Assembly (NCBI GenBank): GCA_016208165.1 | Contig: JACQYL010000067.1 | Coordinates: forward strand, 1 to 44,976 | DNA length: 44,976 bases | From: Deltaproteobacteria bacterium | Lineage (GTDB): Bacteria; Desulfobacterota; Desulfarculia; JACQYL01 | Reading direction: 5' to 3' | In this document: one piece after another, positions 17,951-26,333 of the stretch | Layout: every line of letters begins with the position of its first letter | Position numbering within the stretch: the stretch's first letter is position 1 | Translations under genes and position numbers: made by a program | The notes under the pieces: model-generated | What the model was told of the DNA's origin: nothing | The model's input: the letters and a program-made list of their open reading frames with translations, nothing else | Database searches by the model: none

Positions 17951-18553
17951 CTATACAGGACGTGAGACGGGCTGAGGAAGGTAGAATGCGTATTCGCTTC
18001 CCAGTATGAGGAATTGTTCGTCTGTTTCCTCGCGGATGGCCTGAAACAGTTCCTGCAGGGTCTCCGCTCCCTGAAGATGCCGGGAAAAGTCATTTTCGCT
18101 TCGATGGTAAGTGGCCATGGGAAGCAGGAAATGGTGTACTTGGCCATGCCATTTGACCCGCAGTTCTTCCTTGAGCTTCTCCAAAGTCTTGTAGAACGCG
18201 CGCACCATAACCGTCCTCAGTATGGAATGGGGAACGAGAATCATGCATTCCATCAGGCCGGCCAGATAATACACGTCGCGCATATGATCGGCGTCACGTC
18301 GCCACCGATAAAGAGCCCAAAGAGTAGCATCCGTACCGTGGTGCAGTGAGAAGTGGTTCGGCGTTTTCGGCGGGTAAGGATGTCCCTTCTTCCTGGATTC
18401 CTCGCGGTATTGTTCGAAACGGCGGGATTCTTCCTTTAACAGTTGCATGGGCGAGCCGCCTTGCCAGTCACCCCAGCGCATTTCCAGTGGCTTCCGGGTA
18501 ATGAGATTGTCGTCTGCCTCGGATTCGGGCCTGAATTGGATAATGTCCGCCAT
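17951..18553 (-). CDS. Conserved-looking hypothetical protein downstream of cca
   Basis: A 200-residue soluble protein that was not recognised. It is rich in charged and aromatic residues, with no signal peptide or membrane span. Notable segments are MRWGDWQGGSPMQLLKEESR near the N-terminus, YRWRRDADHMRDVYYLAGLM in the middle and a His-rich WHGQVHHFLLPMATYHR. The several His, Asp and Glu residues could bind a metal, but no known motif is seen. Its ATG lies 7 nt after the cca stop, so the two genes are likely co-transcribed. A role connected with RNA processing is only suggested by position. Confidence 0.6.
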   Translation of the reverse strand: MADIIQFRPESEADDNLITRKPLEMRWGDWQGGSPMQLLKEESRRFEQYREESRKKGHPYPPKTPNHFSLHHGTDATLWALYRWRRDADHMRDVYYLAGLMECMILVPHSILRTVMVRAFYKTLEKLKEELRVKWHGQVHHFLLPMATYHRSENDFSRHLQGAETLQELFQAIREETDEQFLILGSEYAFYLPQPVSRPV

Positions 18554-18560
18554 ATCGTCT

Positions 18561-20108
18561 CTAGGGCGCCGCGGTTGTTCCCGTGACGCCCTCGACTATT
18601 TTCCGAGCCTCGCCAAGGGCTTCTTCTCGTGTTCGGATGCTCCCCTCGATGACACCGAGTTCGATGCGTCGTAATATTTTACCATAGATCGGGCCCGGTG
18701 GGAGTTCGAAAATCGACCGGATGTCATTGCCGTTGATCAGTGGGGCGCGCCTTCTGTCGGGCAAGGACTTCTCTATGTAGATGGCGGTGAGATTGTACAA
18801 GCGGGGCGTCACGTGAGACAAATCTCCGCCGGCGGATTTGGGTCCCAGCGTGGCTTCATAGTCTGCCAGGAAGAGCAGAACCCACCCCCAGAAATCTGTT
18901 CCGGCTCGCTGGACGCATCTGCCCATGGCTCGTGGGGTAACTCTGGGAAGGGTGAGAATCTGTCCTATTCGCATGTGATTCCTCACCAGATTGCGGACCC
19001 ATTCGGCTTCCCTTCGAGCCGGTGCGACCCTCGCCAGAAGGGGTACGATTCTTTCCGATCCCACGAATTCGTGCCTGAAAAAGCGGACCCGTCCGCCCTG
19101 ATCTACAAACCGGCACTCCGGCTTTCCGACGTCATGAAAGAGGGTAGCCAACTTTAGCCAGAACGACCGTTTTCGATCCGGCACCATTTCTTCGGCCAGG
19201 TAGTCCCGAACACGGCTTCGATGTTCGACCGGTATGGATTGGAGGGTTCGGATGTGTTGTTCCAGTCTTTCCAGGGCAAACAGCGAGTGCTCCCACACGT
19301 CCAGATGATGGTATTCGTTTTGGGAGACGCCGCGCATACGATCGATAAAAGGGAAAAGAACCGACAAGACCCCGTCCCGATCCATGTCGCGCACGATTGA
19401 ACTCGCGCGCTCCCCATCCAGAATCAGGTTCCATTCGTCTCGAACCCGCTCCCCTGAAACCGCTTTCAATCCGGAGTTCGTTTTCAAAGCCCTCTGGAGA
19501 TTCAAGTCCAAGCGAGCCCCGATCTGTGCGGCAAAGCGGTACGCCCTCAATATACGGAGCGGATCGTCTTCGAAGGCTGACGGATCGGACAGGCGCAGTA
19601 ATCGTTGCCGTAAGTCCGATTCGCCGTTCAAGGGGTCAATCAGTCCCCGTTCAGGGTGGAACAGGTCCAATGCCATGGAGTTGATCGTAAAATCGCGTCG
19701 TCTTAGATCCTCCCGGATCGTCGGTCCCCTCAATCCGGTGAAGTCGATGAAACGGCCTGCTTCATCGTCTGCCTTCCGAACAATTCGAAACACGGTTTGG
19801 CGATGGTCCAGGCGAAACCACGAAGCGCCGAGGTGGTTTGCCACTTCGCGAACAAAGGACTCCTCCGCTACGGATCCGGCAATATCGAAATCCACGGGCT
19901 TCAAGCCGAGTAGCAGGTCACGAATCGCTCCCCCGACCACAAATGCCGTCCGTCTTTCCTTTTGAGCCAAAGAGTGAATAAGTGCGAGGGCGGGTTCCCG
20001 GAGACAGGTTTTCGTCAGCGTTTCACCCCGCAGGTCTTGTTCCGGAAGAGACATATCAGCACTGGATTCGACCGCAGAAGCGTTCGGTTTGCCCCTAGAT
20101 AGTTCCAT
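18561..20108 (-). CDS. cca: CCA-adding enzyme / poly(A) polymerase family tRNA nucleotidyltransferase with HD domain
   Basis: About 515 residues. The nucleotidyltransferase core shows VVGGAIRDLLLG and the metal-binding DFDIAG (DxD at 73 and 75). It continues with RRDFTINSMALDLF, DPLRILRAYRFAAQIG and the C-terminal helical part. An HD phosphohydrolase-like motif (LATLFHDVGKPE) follows. The family adds or repairs the 3'-CCA of tRNAs or, in some members, adds A only; the sequence does not decide. The start is uncertain: a TTG at 20126, the ATG used here and an ATG at 20054 are all in frame, and none has a clear Shine-Dalgarno sequence. Confidence 0.85.
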   Translation of the reverse strand: MELSRGKPNASAVESSADMSLPEQDLRGETLTKTCLREPALALIHSLAQKERRTAFVVGGAIRDLLLGLKPVDFDIAGSVAEESFVREVANHLGASWFRLDHRQTVFRIVRKADDEAGRFIDFTGLRGPTIREDLRRRDFTINSMALDLFHPERGLIDPLNGESDLRQRLLRLSDPSAFEDDPLRILRAYRFAAQIGARLDLNLQRALKTNSGLKAVSGERVRDEWNLILDGERASSIVRDMDRDGVLSVLFPFIDRMRGVSQNEYHHLDVWEHSLFALERLEQHIRTLQSIPVEHRSRVRDYLAEEMVPDRKRSFWLKLATLFHDVGKPECRFVDQGGRVRFFRHEFVGSERIVPLLARVAPARREAEWVRNLVRNHMRIGQILTLPRVTPRAMGRCVQRAGTDFWGWVLLFLADYEATLGPKSAGGDLSHVTPRLYNLTAIYIEKSLPDRRRAPLINGNDIRSIFELPPGPIYGKILRRIELGVIEGSIRTREEALGEARKIVEGVTGTTAAP

Positions 20109-20132
20109 TGACAAGGTAAATGACAAGTTAAG

Positions 20133-20160
20133 TTGACATCTTCCACGAGTTAGGTATAAT
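20133..20160 (+). promoter_or_regulatory. Near-consensus sigma-70 promoter for the zinc-ribbon gene
   Basis: TTGACA (20133-20138) and TATAAT (20155-20160) are both exact consensus boxes separated by 16 nt. Transcription would start near 20167, giving a leader of about 50 nt before the ATG at 20219. It is the strongest promoter seen in the window. Confidence 0.75.
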
Positions 20161-20218
20161 AATCAAACTGCGGTATGTTGTGTGTGGAACCGCAAATTTA
20201 CGTGAAAGAGATGACACC

Positions 20219-20383
20219 ATGAGCAGAAGAAAATCTGTCAAGTCGATACGCAAAGAAAACCGCATGAAGGCGAATATGAGAAACAAGAAACGTGTTTGCC
20301 GTAAATGCGGTCAAATAATTGAAGGGCCGAACTACTTTTTTTGTGATTCTTGCCACCGGACTGTTTCCAAGACTGTCGCCTAG
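20219..20383 (+). CDS. Small basic zinc-ribbon protein (54 aa)
   Basis: A 54-residue, very basic protein. The first 25 residues are almost all Arg, Lys and polar residues (MSRRKSVKSIRKENRMKANM). The rest is a zinc ribbon with two Cys pairs: C27-x2-C30 and C42-x2-C45, followed by a His. Size and charge suggest binding to RNA, DNA or the ribosome, but no specific family was recognised. The ATG has an AAAGAG-like site 9 nt upstream. A GTG 39 nt earlier is also in frame, without a site. The exact-consensus promoter upstream indicates strong expression. It diverges from cca. Confidence 0.7.
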   Translation: MSRRKSVKSIRKENRMKANMRNKKRVCRKCGQIIEGPNYFFCDSCHRTVSKTVA

Positions 20384-20475
20384 CTCGCCGCAGTTTCGGC
20401 CGCATTCAGGCGGCGGACACCCGTCTTGCTCCTACCGAAATCCTGGGCCGTTGCGCGTCGATGGACGCGTATCCA

Positions 20476-20832
20476 CTAAACAAGGTTTTTCTCCTGCAAG
20501 AACTTCATGGTACGGTTGCTTATCGTAGTCGCTCGGGTCAGGGCTTCGGTTAAATGATGAGACGATTCGAACACCACTCCGGAATCCACCATGACAACAC
20601 CGGTTTCCAGCGATTTTTGTATTTCCTGCCATTCCTTTTGCGGGGACACACGTTCCGCGACAGACACCTCGTTTTGGATCATTCTTAAATACACGGAAAA
20701 CAGGCTCAAAGCTCCTCGAAGCTCGTCGCCCCTCATTCCTTCCATGATCTGAAGCAGAGTGTTTCCCACAATGAGAGAAGCCTTGATGCGCTCGCCCATC
20801 ATCAGTCCCAGAATAGCTTCCTTTTCCGTCAT
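20476..20832 (-). CDS. Small helical hypothetical protein
   Basis: A 118-residue soluble protein, not recognised. It has no Cys, no membrane span and a composition typical of a helical bundle: heptad-like hydrophobics in GERIKASLIVGNTLLQIMEG and LRGALSLFSVYLRMIQNEV. The ATG at 20832 has AAAGGAG about 8 nt upstream, which supports it as a real gene. It converges with the zinc-ribbon gene (92 nt apart) and diverges from the helix-hairpin-helix gene. Confidence 0.6.
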   Translation of the reverse strand: MTEKEAILGLMMGERIKASLIVGNTLLQIMEGMRGDELRGALSLFSVYLRMIQNEVSVAERVSPQKEWQEIQKSLETGVVMVDSGVVFESSHHLTEALTRATTISNRTMKFLQEKNLV

Positions 20833-21104
20833 AAACAGGACTCCTTTTTCTAACAGACGCTGCCTGAGCCTTTTGAAACGGATAGAATCCCAAACCCTGC
20901 GGACCGTCTTTCGAAAGTGAGCCGCGCGTCATCTGAAACCGGGTTCCAGGAACATTTCCGGAACAGGCGAAGTCTGGATTCATTCTCGTCTTTCCCTCAG
21001 AAAACATATCATAGCACTTCATCCCCGGTTTCTGAAAGTTCTTTTCCCTGCTTGCACGCCTGTAACAAACCGTTACCTCCTCTATCCCCCGTCGCATTTT
21101 TCCA

Positions 21105-21134
21105 TTGGTCAAACATTTCGGCATCCCCTATAAT
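21105..21134 (+). promoter_or_regulatory. Candidate promoter for the 21-28 kb gene run
   Basis: TTGGTC (21105-21110) is followed after 18 nt by an exact TATAAT (21129-21134). The expected transcription start falls 1-3 nt before the ATG at 21144, so the first gene would have a leaderless message. That agrees with the lack of a Shine-Dalgarno sequence there. Confidence 0.5.
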
Positions 21135-21143
21135 TGTTTTGAT

Positions 21144-21767
21144 ATGGGTGATCAGACACGCAGACCTCGAGAATCCCACGTGGGGCGCCGGGGAGGCATC
21201 CCTCGAAGCGGCGCAGCCGTTTCCGTACAAGTGTCCGCCTTGGCTCTGGCTTTGATCCTGTTGATCGTACAGTTTATCTGCTTCCGGGAGAGTGTTTCGA
21301 TGTCAAGACCGAAGACCGGGTCCCCCACTGGTCCCATTGCCGTCGAGATAAGAGGGCCGGAGGACTCTTCCCTCGTAAGTCTGTTTGACCGGGAGCCTTC
21401 GCTGGAAAGGGTGCTCGGTAGGGCCGGCTTCGAATCCAAGGAAGGAGCAGTCGCCTCCTCCTTCCAAACAGTAATAGTCCATGGATCTGTGGTGGAATGG
21501 GTCGGTGGGCCCACTAAAGATTCAGTCCGCATCTGCCCAATGGAGGCCCGCAAACGGCTCGCACTGGGCCTTAAGATAGACATCAACCATGCCGGTCTGG
21601 ACGAGCTGACCGCTGTTCCGGGTCTCAGCCGCCGGCGAGCCGAAAGGTTGATCCGGTACCGCTTGGAATATGGGGCCATCGGACAACTTGAAGAACTTAC
21701 GACAAAGCGAGTACTGGGAGTGGAAACGGTTCGTCGAATTCGTCCTTTTGTAGAATGTGTTCTTTGA
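21144..21767 (+). CDS. ComEA-like helix-hairpin-helix protein with N-terminal membrane anchor
   Basis: About 207 residues. One hydrophobic segment (VSALALALILLIVQFICF) anchors or exports the protein after a basic N-terminus. The middle resembles the SLBB-like part of ComEA proteins only weakly. The C-terminus has the helix-hairpin-helix DNA-binding pair: DINHAGLDELTAVPGLSRR and RVLGVETVRRIRPFVE. ComEA binds incoming DNA during natural transformation; many bacteria carry HhH proteins of this type without other com genes, so the role is open. The TGA overlaps the next ATG by one base. Confidence 0.72.
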   Translation: MGDQTRRPRESHVGRRGGIPRSGAAVSVQVSALALALILLIVQFICFRESVSMSRPKTGSPTGPIAVEIRGPEDSSLVSLFDREPSLERVLGRAGFESKEGAVASSFQTVIVHGSVVEWVGGPTKDSVRICPMEARKRLALGLKIDINHAGLDELTAVPGLSRRRAERLIRYRLEYGAIGQLEELTTKRVLGVETVRRIRPFVECVL

Positions 21768-23185
21768 TGTCTCGCGATTCCATTGTTGGGGTGATTCTCG
21801 CCGCGGGATTCTCTCGCCGCATGGGCGATCCCAAGCAATTGCTCATGATTCAAGGGCAACGCCTCTTGGAGAGGGTCATACTGGCAGCCCTTCATTCCCA
21901 ACTCCAAAGAGTTGTCCTCGTATTGGGCGGTTACGAATCGTCTGTCCGGAACGCCCTGGGAGATCTCCTGAATCACCCGAAACTCGTCGTCATCTCGAAT
22001 CCCAAACCGGAGAGGGGAATGGGACGCTCTCTATCCATAGGCGTTTCCGCGATCAAACAGGAGAACATGGACGGCATCATGGTGCTCCTGGGTGATCAGC
22101 CCTTTCTTCGTGCACAGACCATCGATTCGGTCATCCGTCGTTTTCAGGAGTCGGACAAGCCTGTTTGCGCAGCTTTCTACGGGCCTCGAAGAGGGCACCC
22201 GATCGTGTTCGATCGATCGTTGCTGTCCCGGCTCGAGAGACTGACGGGCGACGAAGGTGCTCGTCAACTGTTGAAGGAACATCCGGAGTGGATCGAGCCC
22301 GTGGCCGTCAATCCGGCGCTGGGGTTGGATCTGGACGATCCTTCCGACCTCGGAAGGCTGAGAGAACAAGCGTCCGACACGGTGCGCGAATGTTCACCCT
22401 CGTCATCGGCTCCATTGTCTTCAGCATTCAAACTGGACGCTTGTAGGAGAATCAGTCTTGTGGGGGCTGGAGGGAAAACAAGCCTTATGTTCGCCATGGC
22501 GAGGGAACTCGTGGCTACGGGACATCGGGTCATCACCACCACTTCCACCAAAATCTTCAGACCTACCCCTGACGAGACCCCCTTTCTGGAATTGACCGGG
22601 AAGGGAAACGGCATCTCACAGGACCGCCTCGATCGACTGCTCGACCGCTACGGCCACATCACCCTGGGGGACCGATTACGGGCCGACGAGAAAGTGTCCG
22701 GGCTTTCGAGAGCTGAACTGGCCCAGCTTTTCGAATGTATCGGCGACATCCATGTCCTGGTGGAAGCGGACGGGGCTTCGAGAAAGCCATTGAAGGCGCC
22801 TCGAGCCCACGAACCCGTCATACCCGATGGAACCGATCTGGTGGTTGGAGTTATGGGTCTCGAGGCCGTGAATCAGCCATTTACTGAAAAACGGGTCTTT
22901 TCGATGGACGAGTTTCAATTTGTAACCGGGTTGCCCTTCGGCTCGTTAATCACGCCGGAGGCCCTGACGCGTTTGGCCGTTCATCCGCAAGGCTTATTCA
23001 AAGGGGCGCCCTTAGGCGCCTTCCGGATTCCGTTTCTGAATAAGTATGACTTGCCGGTGGATAAAACCGTGGCAGCGGAGGTTGCGCGGAGGATGCTTCA
23101 AAGCGGTGAGTTCCTCCGAGTCGTAACGGGAAGCCTTTTTCCGGAAATAGACGTACGAATCCTGGAGGTGCAAGATGATGTGTAG
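21767..23185 (+). CDS. MocA-YqeC fusion: molybdenum-cofactor nucleotidyltransferase plus selenium-dependent hydroxylase accessory domain
   Basis: A 472-residue two-domain protein. The first ~200 residues are a MobA/MocA-like nucleotidyltransferase: ILAAGFSRRMGDPKQLL near the N-terminus and LLGDQPFL (about 107-114). In E. coli MocA links CMP to molybdopterin for xanthine-oxidase-type enzymes. The second domain, from about 228, begins ISLVGAGGKTSLMFAMAREL, a P-loop-like motif. It continues with VITTTSTKIFRP, VEADGASRKPLKAPRAHEP and the rest of YqeC, a protein tied to selenium-dependent molybdenum hydroxylases. The two are separate neighbouring genes in E. coli. The start used here gives a TGATG overlap; an ATG 12 nt earlier is also possible. 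Confidence 0.85.
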   Translation: MSRDSIVGVILAAGFSRRMGDPKQLLMIQGQRLLERVILAALHSQLQRVVLVLGGYESSVRNALGDLLNHPKLVVISNPKPERGMGRSLSIGVSAIKQENMDGIMVLLGDQPFLRAQTIDSVIRRFQESDKPVCAAFYGPRRGHPIVFDRSLLSRLERLTGDEGARQLLKEHPEWIEPVAVNPALGLDLDDPSDLGRLREQASDTVRECSPSSSAPLSSAFKLDACRRISLVGAGGKTSLMFAMARELVATGHRVITTTSTKIFRPTPDETPFLELTGKGNGISQDRLDRLLDRYGHITLGDRLRADEKVSGLSRAELAQLFECIGDIHVLVEADGASRKPLKAPRAHEPVIPDGTDLVVGVMGLEAVNQPFTEKRVFSMDEFQFVTGLPFGSLITPEALTRLAVHPQGLFKGAPLGAFRIPFLNKYDLPVDKTVAAEVARRMLQSGEFLRVVTGSLFPEIDVRILEVQDDV

Positions 23186-24650
23186 AAGATGGGTGATCGT
23201 ATCGGCCTTTGTTTCCTTCCTCTGCGCATCTTCACAGGTTGGGGTTTACGCTGCTCCGGACAGGCTCCCGGTCCCACCCTGTAATCTGGCCGGAACCTGG
23301 TATCCGGAGGATCCGGATCAGCTGAGACAAACAATCCAGGCGTTCCTGGATGAGGTCGACGACGAGAAGACGGACGGCACGATCCTGGCAGGGATCGTGC
23401 CCCATGCCGCACTGAAGTACTCGGGACGTGTGGCGGCCAACGTGTACAAACGACTTCAGAGTGGAAGGGTCCGCAACGTGATTATTATCGGCCCGAGCCA
23501 TTACGCCCGATTCCATGGCGCTTCCATCGCCTTGGTGGAGGGGTATCAAACGCCGCTGGGGACGGTTCCCGTCAACCTGGACCTGGCTCGGCGAATCCTT
23601 GAAACCGGAGCCGTGTTTAAAACCATCCCGGAGGCGCACGAGAGGGAGCACTCCGTAGAGATTCATGTGCCTTTTCTCCAGGTCGTACTCGGCGATTTCC
23701 GCTTTGTGCCCGTGCTGATGGGAGGACAAACCATGCAGGAATGCTCCCTTATTGCCGATAGCCTGTACGCTTCCATAAAGGATATGACCGAGCCTCCCCT
23801 GATTCTGGCCAGTACGGATCTGTCCCATTTTCATAACTCGGAAGAGGCCGGACGGTTGGATGGTTATTTTCTCGAGAGGCTTAGCCGGTTTGAGCCCGAG
23901 GGTCTCCTTAGGGACCTCGAAGAGGGGAAGTGTGAAGCGTGCGGAGGAGCACCCGTTGTCACAACGCTTCTTCTCGCTCGAAAGCTGGGCGCCAACCAGG
24001 TCAGAGTTCTGACCTACGCCCATTCCGGAGAAGTGACCGGGGATATGACGCGGGTCGTGGGATATACCGCGGCAGTGGCGTTAAAGGCGCCGGGCCAAGC
24101 GCAACTCGAAACGGACTTGAATGAAAGTCACCGGAAGACGTTACTGGAACTCGCGCGGCGCACGATTACCTGTTCGATCGAAGGGAAACCCGCCCCCTCT
24201 TGTTCTTCAGAAGATCCTTGTCTGAATACGAAACAGGGGCTTTTTGTAACGTTGAAAAAGAGTGGGATGCTTCGGGGATGTATCGGGACCATAGTCGGGG
24301 TAAAGCCTATCGTACAGGCAACGGCGGACATGGCCCGGGCGGCGGCTTTCGAGGATCCCCGTTTTGGTCCGGTCCAAGAAGAGGAACTCGATGGAATTCG
24401 CATCGAGATTTCCGTGCTTTCGCCGCTGCGGAAACTGGACGATACGGATCGGATTGAGATCGGAAAGCACGGCTTGTACATCCGGCAAGGCTATCGTAGC
24501 GGGTTGCTGCTTCCGCAGGTGCCATTGGAATTCGGTTGGGACCGGGAAGCGTTTCTCACGCAGGCATGCCGAAAGGCGGGGCTTCCTGACAAAGCGTGGA
24601 AAGACGGAGCAGAAATATACACCTTTACGGCTCGGGTTTTTGGGGAGTGA
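23175..24650 (+). CDS. Exported Memo-AMMECR1 fusion (AmmeMemoRadiSam system B + A)
   Basis: A 491-residue fusion. After a signal-peptide-like N-terminus (about 1-27, ending VYAAP) comes a Memo domain (about 35-305) related to extradiol dioxygenases. Its conserved His/Asp motifs are PHAALKYSG, GPSHYARFHG, EREHSVEIHVPF, STDLSHFH and CGGAPVV. An AMMECR1 domain follows (about 315-491) with the hallmark LRGCIG (367-372) and FEDPRFGPV. Both domains occur with a radical SAM protein in the 'AmmeMemoRadiSam' gene set, whose chemistry is unknown. No radical SAM gene is next to it. GGAGG lies 6 nt upstream of the ATG, inside the end of the MocA-YqeC gene (11-nt overlap). Confidence 0.88.
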   Translation: MMCRRWVIVSAFVSFLCASSQVGVYAAPDRLPVPPCNLAGTWYPEDPDQLRQTIQAFLDEVDDEKTDGTILAGIVPHAALKYSGRVAANVYKRLQSGRVRNVIIIGPSHYARFHGASIALVEGYQTPLGTVPVNLDLARRILETGAVFKTIPEAHEREHSVEIHVPFLQVVLGDFRFVPVLMGGQTMQECSLIADSLYASIKDMTEPPLILASTDLSHFHNSEEAGRLDGYFLERLSRFEPEGLLRDLEEGKCEACGGAPVVTTLLLARKLGANQVRVLTYAHSGEVTGDMTRVVGYTAAVALKAPGQAQLETDLNESHRKTLLELARRTITCSIEGKPAPSCSSEDPCLNTKQGLFVTLKKSGMLRGCIGTIVGVKPIVQATADMARAAAFEDPRFGPVQEEELDGIRIEISVLSPLRKLDDTDRIEIGKHGLYIRQGYRSGLLLPQVPLEFGWDREAFLTQACRKAGLPDKAWKDGAEIYTFTARVFGE

Positions 24651-24702
24651 TCGGTTCAGGATCTCCCGCCTGAAGCGGCACTGATCGGGGTAGCAAACTG
24701 GA

Positions 24703-25653
24703 ATGAACAAGGGTAGTATCTCGAGGCGGCTCTTTCTGGCGGCGCTGGGCGGGCAGGTCACGTCCGGGGCGAACCGGCCCGAGCGTTCGATGGTGCTCCA
24801 GGCTCACTCGAAAGGGGCACTGGATTCTTCGGGAGCGCTGAAGGAGGATTGCGCGGAAAGGATGATCGAGAGCGTATTCGCTCAATTCGAGGAAGCGACG
24901 CGTCTCTTTGGCCCCGATGAACGGGTTGCCCTGAAACTCAACTGCCTGGCCGGGTCGGGACTGTCTCCCAAGCCTCCCCTGGTTTGGGCCCTCTGCCGAA
25001 AACTGGTCTCTCTTGGCGTGAAGCCCGGAAACATCGTGCTGTGGGACCGGAGCAATCGGGAATTGCAGCGGGCCGGTTACGATATCCAGACGGAAAGCAA
25101 GGATTTCAGGGTGTTTGGCACGGACGCCCTTGATCCGGGCTATGAATCGGAGCCCTTTGTACACAGAAGTGTGGGGTCCTGCTATTCGCGTATTCTGACG
25201 CGTTTCGCCACGATCGTGATTGGTATAGGGGTGTTGAAAGACCATGATTTGAGCGGTGTCAGTGCGGGCATGAAGAACTTCTTCGGGGCGATCCACAACC
25301 CGAACAAGTATCACGACAATCGGTGCGACCCCTATATTGCGGATCTGTGTTCTCAGCCCCTGTTGAAGGACAAATGGCGCCTTTCCCTGGTGGACGCCAC
25401 GCATGCGCAATTCCATGGGGGACCCGCCTTGAACCCGGCTTACCGGTGGGCGGAATCGAGCCTTTTGGCGGGGTTGGATCCGGTGGCCGTAGATGCGGTG
25501 GGATGGCGTCGGATCGAGGAGAAACGAAAAGAAGCCGGTATGAAGTCGTTGGAAGATGAGAACCGGGCGCCGGTCTGGCTGAACACGGCGGATACGTTGG
25601 GATTGGGGAACGCGCGGGAAGATCGCATCGAGCTGGTGCGGATAGAGGTGTGA
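24703..25653 (+). CDS. DUF362-family protein with Tat-type signal
   Basis: A 316-residue protein of the DUF362 family, whose members often carry or accompany ferredoxin domains and are mostly uncharacterised. The N-terminus ISRRLFLAAL matches a twin-arginine export signal, suggesting a folded, cofactor-containing periplasmic protein. Family segments include VALKLNCLAGSGLSPKPPLV, IVLWDRSN, GVLKDHDLSGVSAGMKNFFG and AGLDPVAVDAVG. No ferredoxin Cys cluster is present. It follows the Memo-AMMECR1 gene after 52 nt. DUF362 and Memo genes being adjacent and both exported suggests a shared pathway, which is inference. Confidence 0.8.
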   Translation: MNKGSISRRLFLAALGGQVTSGANRPERSMVLQAHSKGALDSSGALKEDCAERMIESVFAQFEEATRLFGPDERVALKLNCLAGSGLSPKPPLVWALCRKLVSLGVKPGNIVLWDRSNRELQRAGYDIQTESKDFRVFGTDALDPGYESEPFVHRSVGSCYSRILTRFATIVIGIGVLKDHDLSGVSAGMKNFFGAIHNPNKYHDNRCDPYIADLCSQPLLKDKWRLSLVDATHAQFHGGPALNPAYRWAESSLLAGLDPVAVDAVGWRRIEEKRKEAGMKSLEDENRAPVWLNTADTLGLGNAREDRIELVRIEV

Positions 25654-25727
25654 AACGGGTCGCCGGCGCATCGCACACGGCGCCTGTGCTGATAGGCTCT
25701 CACGAACGTGTGAATTGGAGGTGGATC

Positions 25728-26231
25728 ATGGATATCGAAGGCAAGCTGAAAAAACTGGGTCTCCAACTGCCAAAGGCTCCCAGTCCGGTGGGTAACTACG
25801 TCACCGTGCTGCAAACCGGACCTTACGTATACACATCCGGACATATTCCGGTGGGCTTGACCTTTCCGGGCGAACCCGCGGAATGGAAGGGAATCCTGGG
25901 GGCGGACTTGGATGTGAATGAAGGATACCGGGCCGCCCGGAGTACGGTTCTACTCCTGCTTGCAACGCTGAAGGATTTTCTGGGCGATCTGAACCGCGTC
26001 CAGAGGATAGTGAAAGTCACCGGGTTTGTGCGATCCCAACCGGAATTCGAACAACAGCCTCAAGTCGTAAACGGAGCTTCCGACCTGCTGGTGGAGTTGT
26101 TCGGTGAGCGTGGGAAACACGTCCGAAGCGCCGTGGGTGTCGCCGGTTTACCCAAGGGGGTGCCTGTGGAGATCGAGATGGTCGTTGAAGCGGCGCCCGA
26201 ACACGACCTGGCGTACGACGTTTCCGGCTAG
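25728..26231 (+). CDS. RidA/YjgF-family protein
   Basis: A 167-residue protein of the RidA (Rid/YER057c/UK114) superfamily, slightly long for the family. RidA proteins hydrolyse reactive enamine/imine intermediates released by PLP enzymes; other subgroups have different roles. Visible segments are PVGNYVTVLQTGPYVYTSGH, a central AARSTVLLLLATLKDFLGDL and VRSAVGVAGLPKGVPVEIEM at the C-terminus. It lacks the usual catalytic Arg context of archetypal RidA as far as can be judged by eye. ATG 25728 has an excellent GGAGG site. It directly precedes diaminopropionate ammonia-lyase, a PLP enzyme that makes an aminoacrylate intermediate, so the pairing makes biochemical sense. Confidence 0.8.
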   Translation: MDIEGKLKKLGLQLPKAPSPVGNYVTVLQTGPYVYTSGHIPVGLTFPGEPAEWKGILGADLDVNEGYRAARSTVLLLLATLKDFLGDLNRVQRIVKVTGFVRSQPEFEQQPQVVNGASDLLVELFGERGKHVRSAVGVAGLPKGVPVEIEMVVEAAPEHDLAYDVSG

Positions 26232-26283
26232 GAAACCGCAGAATCTCCGATGTCCGGAGCATAGATCGAGAGCCTTCCTTCGC

Positions 26284-26297
26284 CGGGCAATTGCCCG
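26284..26297. promoter_or_regulatory. 14-bp perfect palindrome upstream of dpaL
   Basis: CGGGCAATTGCCCG is a perfect palindrome located 36 nt before the dpaL start in the 102-nt gap after ridA. It could be a dimeric regulator site or a short hairpin. No matching regulator was identified. Confidence 0.35.
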
Positions 26298-26333
26298 CTG
26301 AGCATCCGTCTCCGGCGGAGTGGCCCCCGGGTG

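Noticed and set aside
20432-21124. 230-codon minus-strand frame
   Set aside because: Covers the 118-residue gene in another frame and runs through the divergent promoter region, with no protein-like features.
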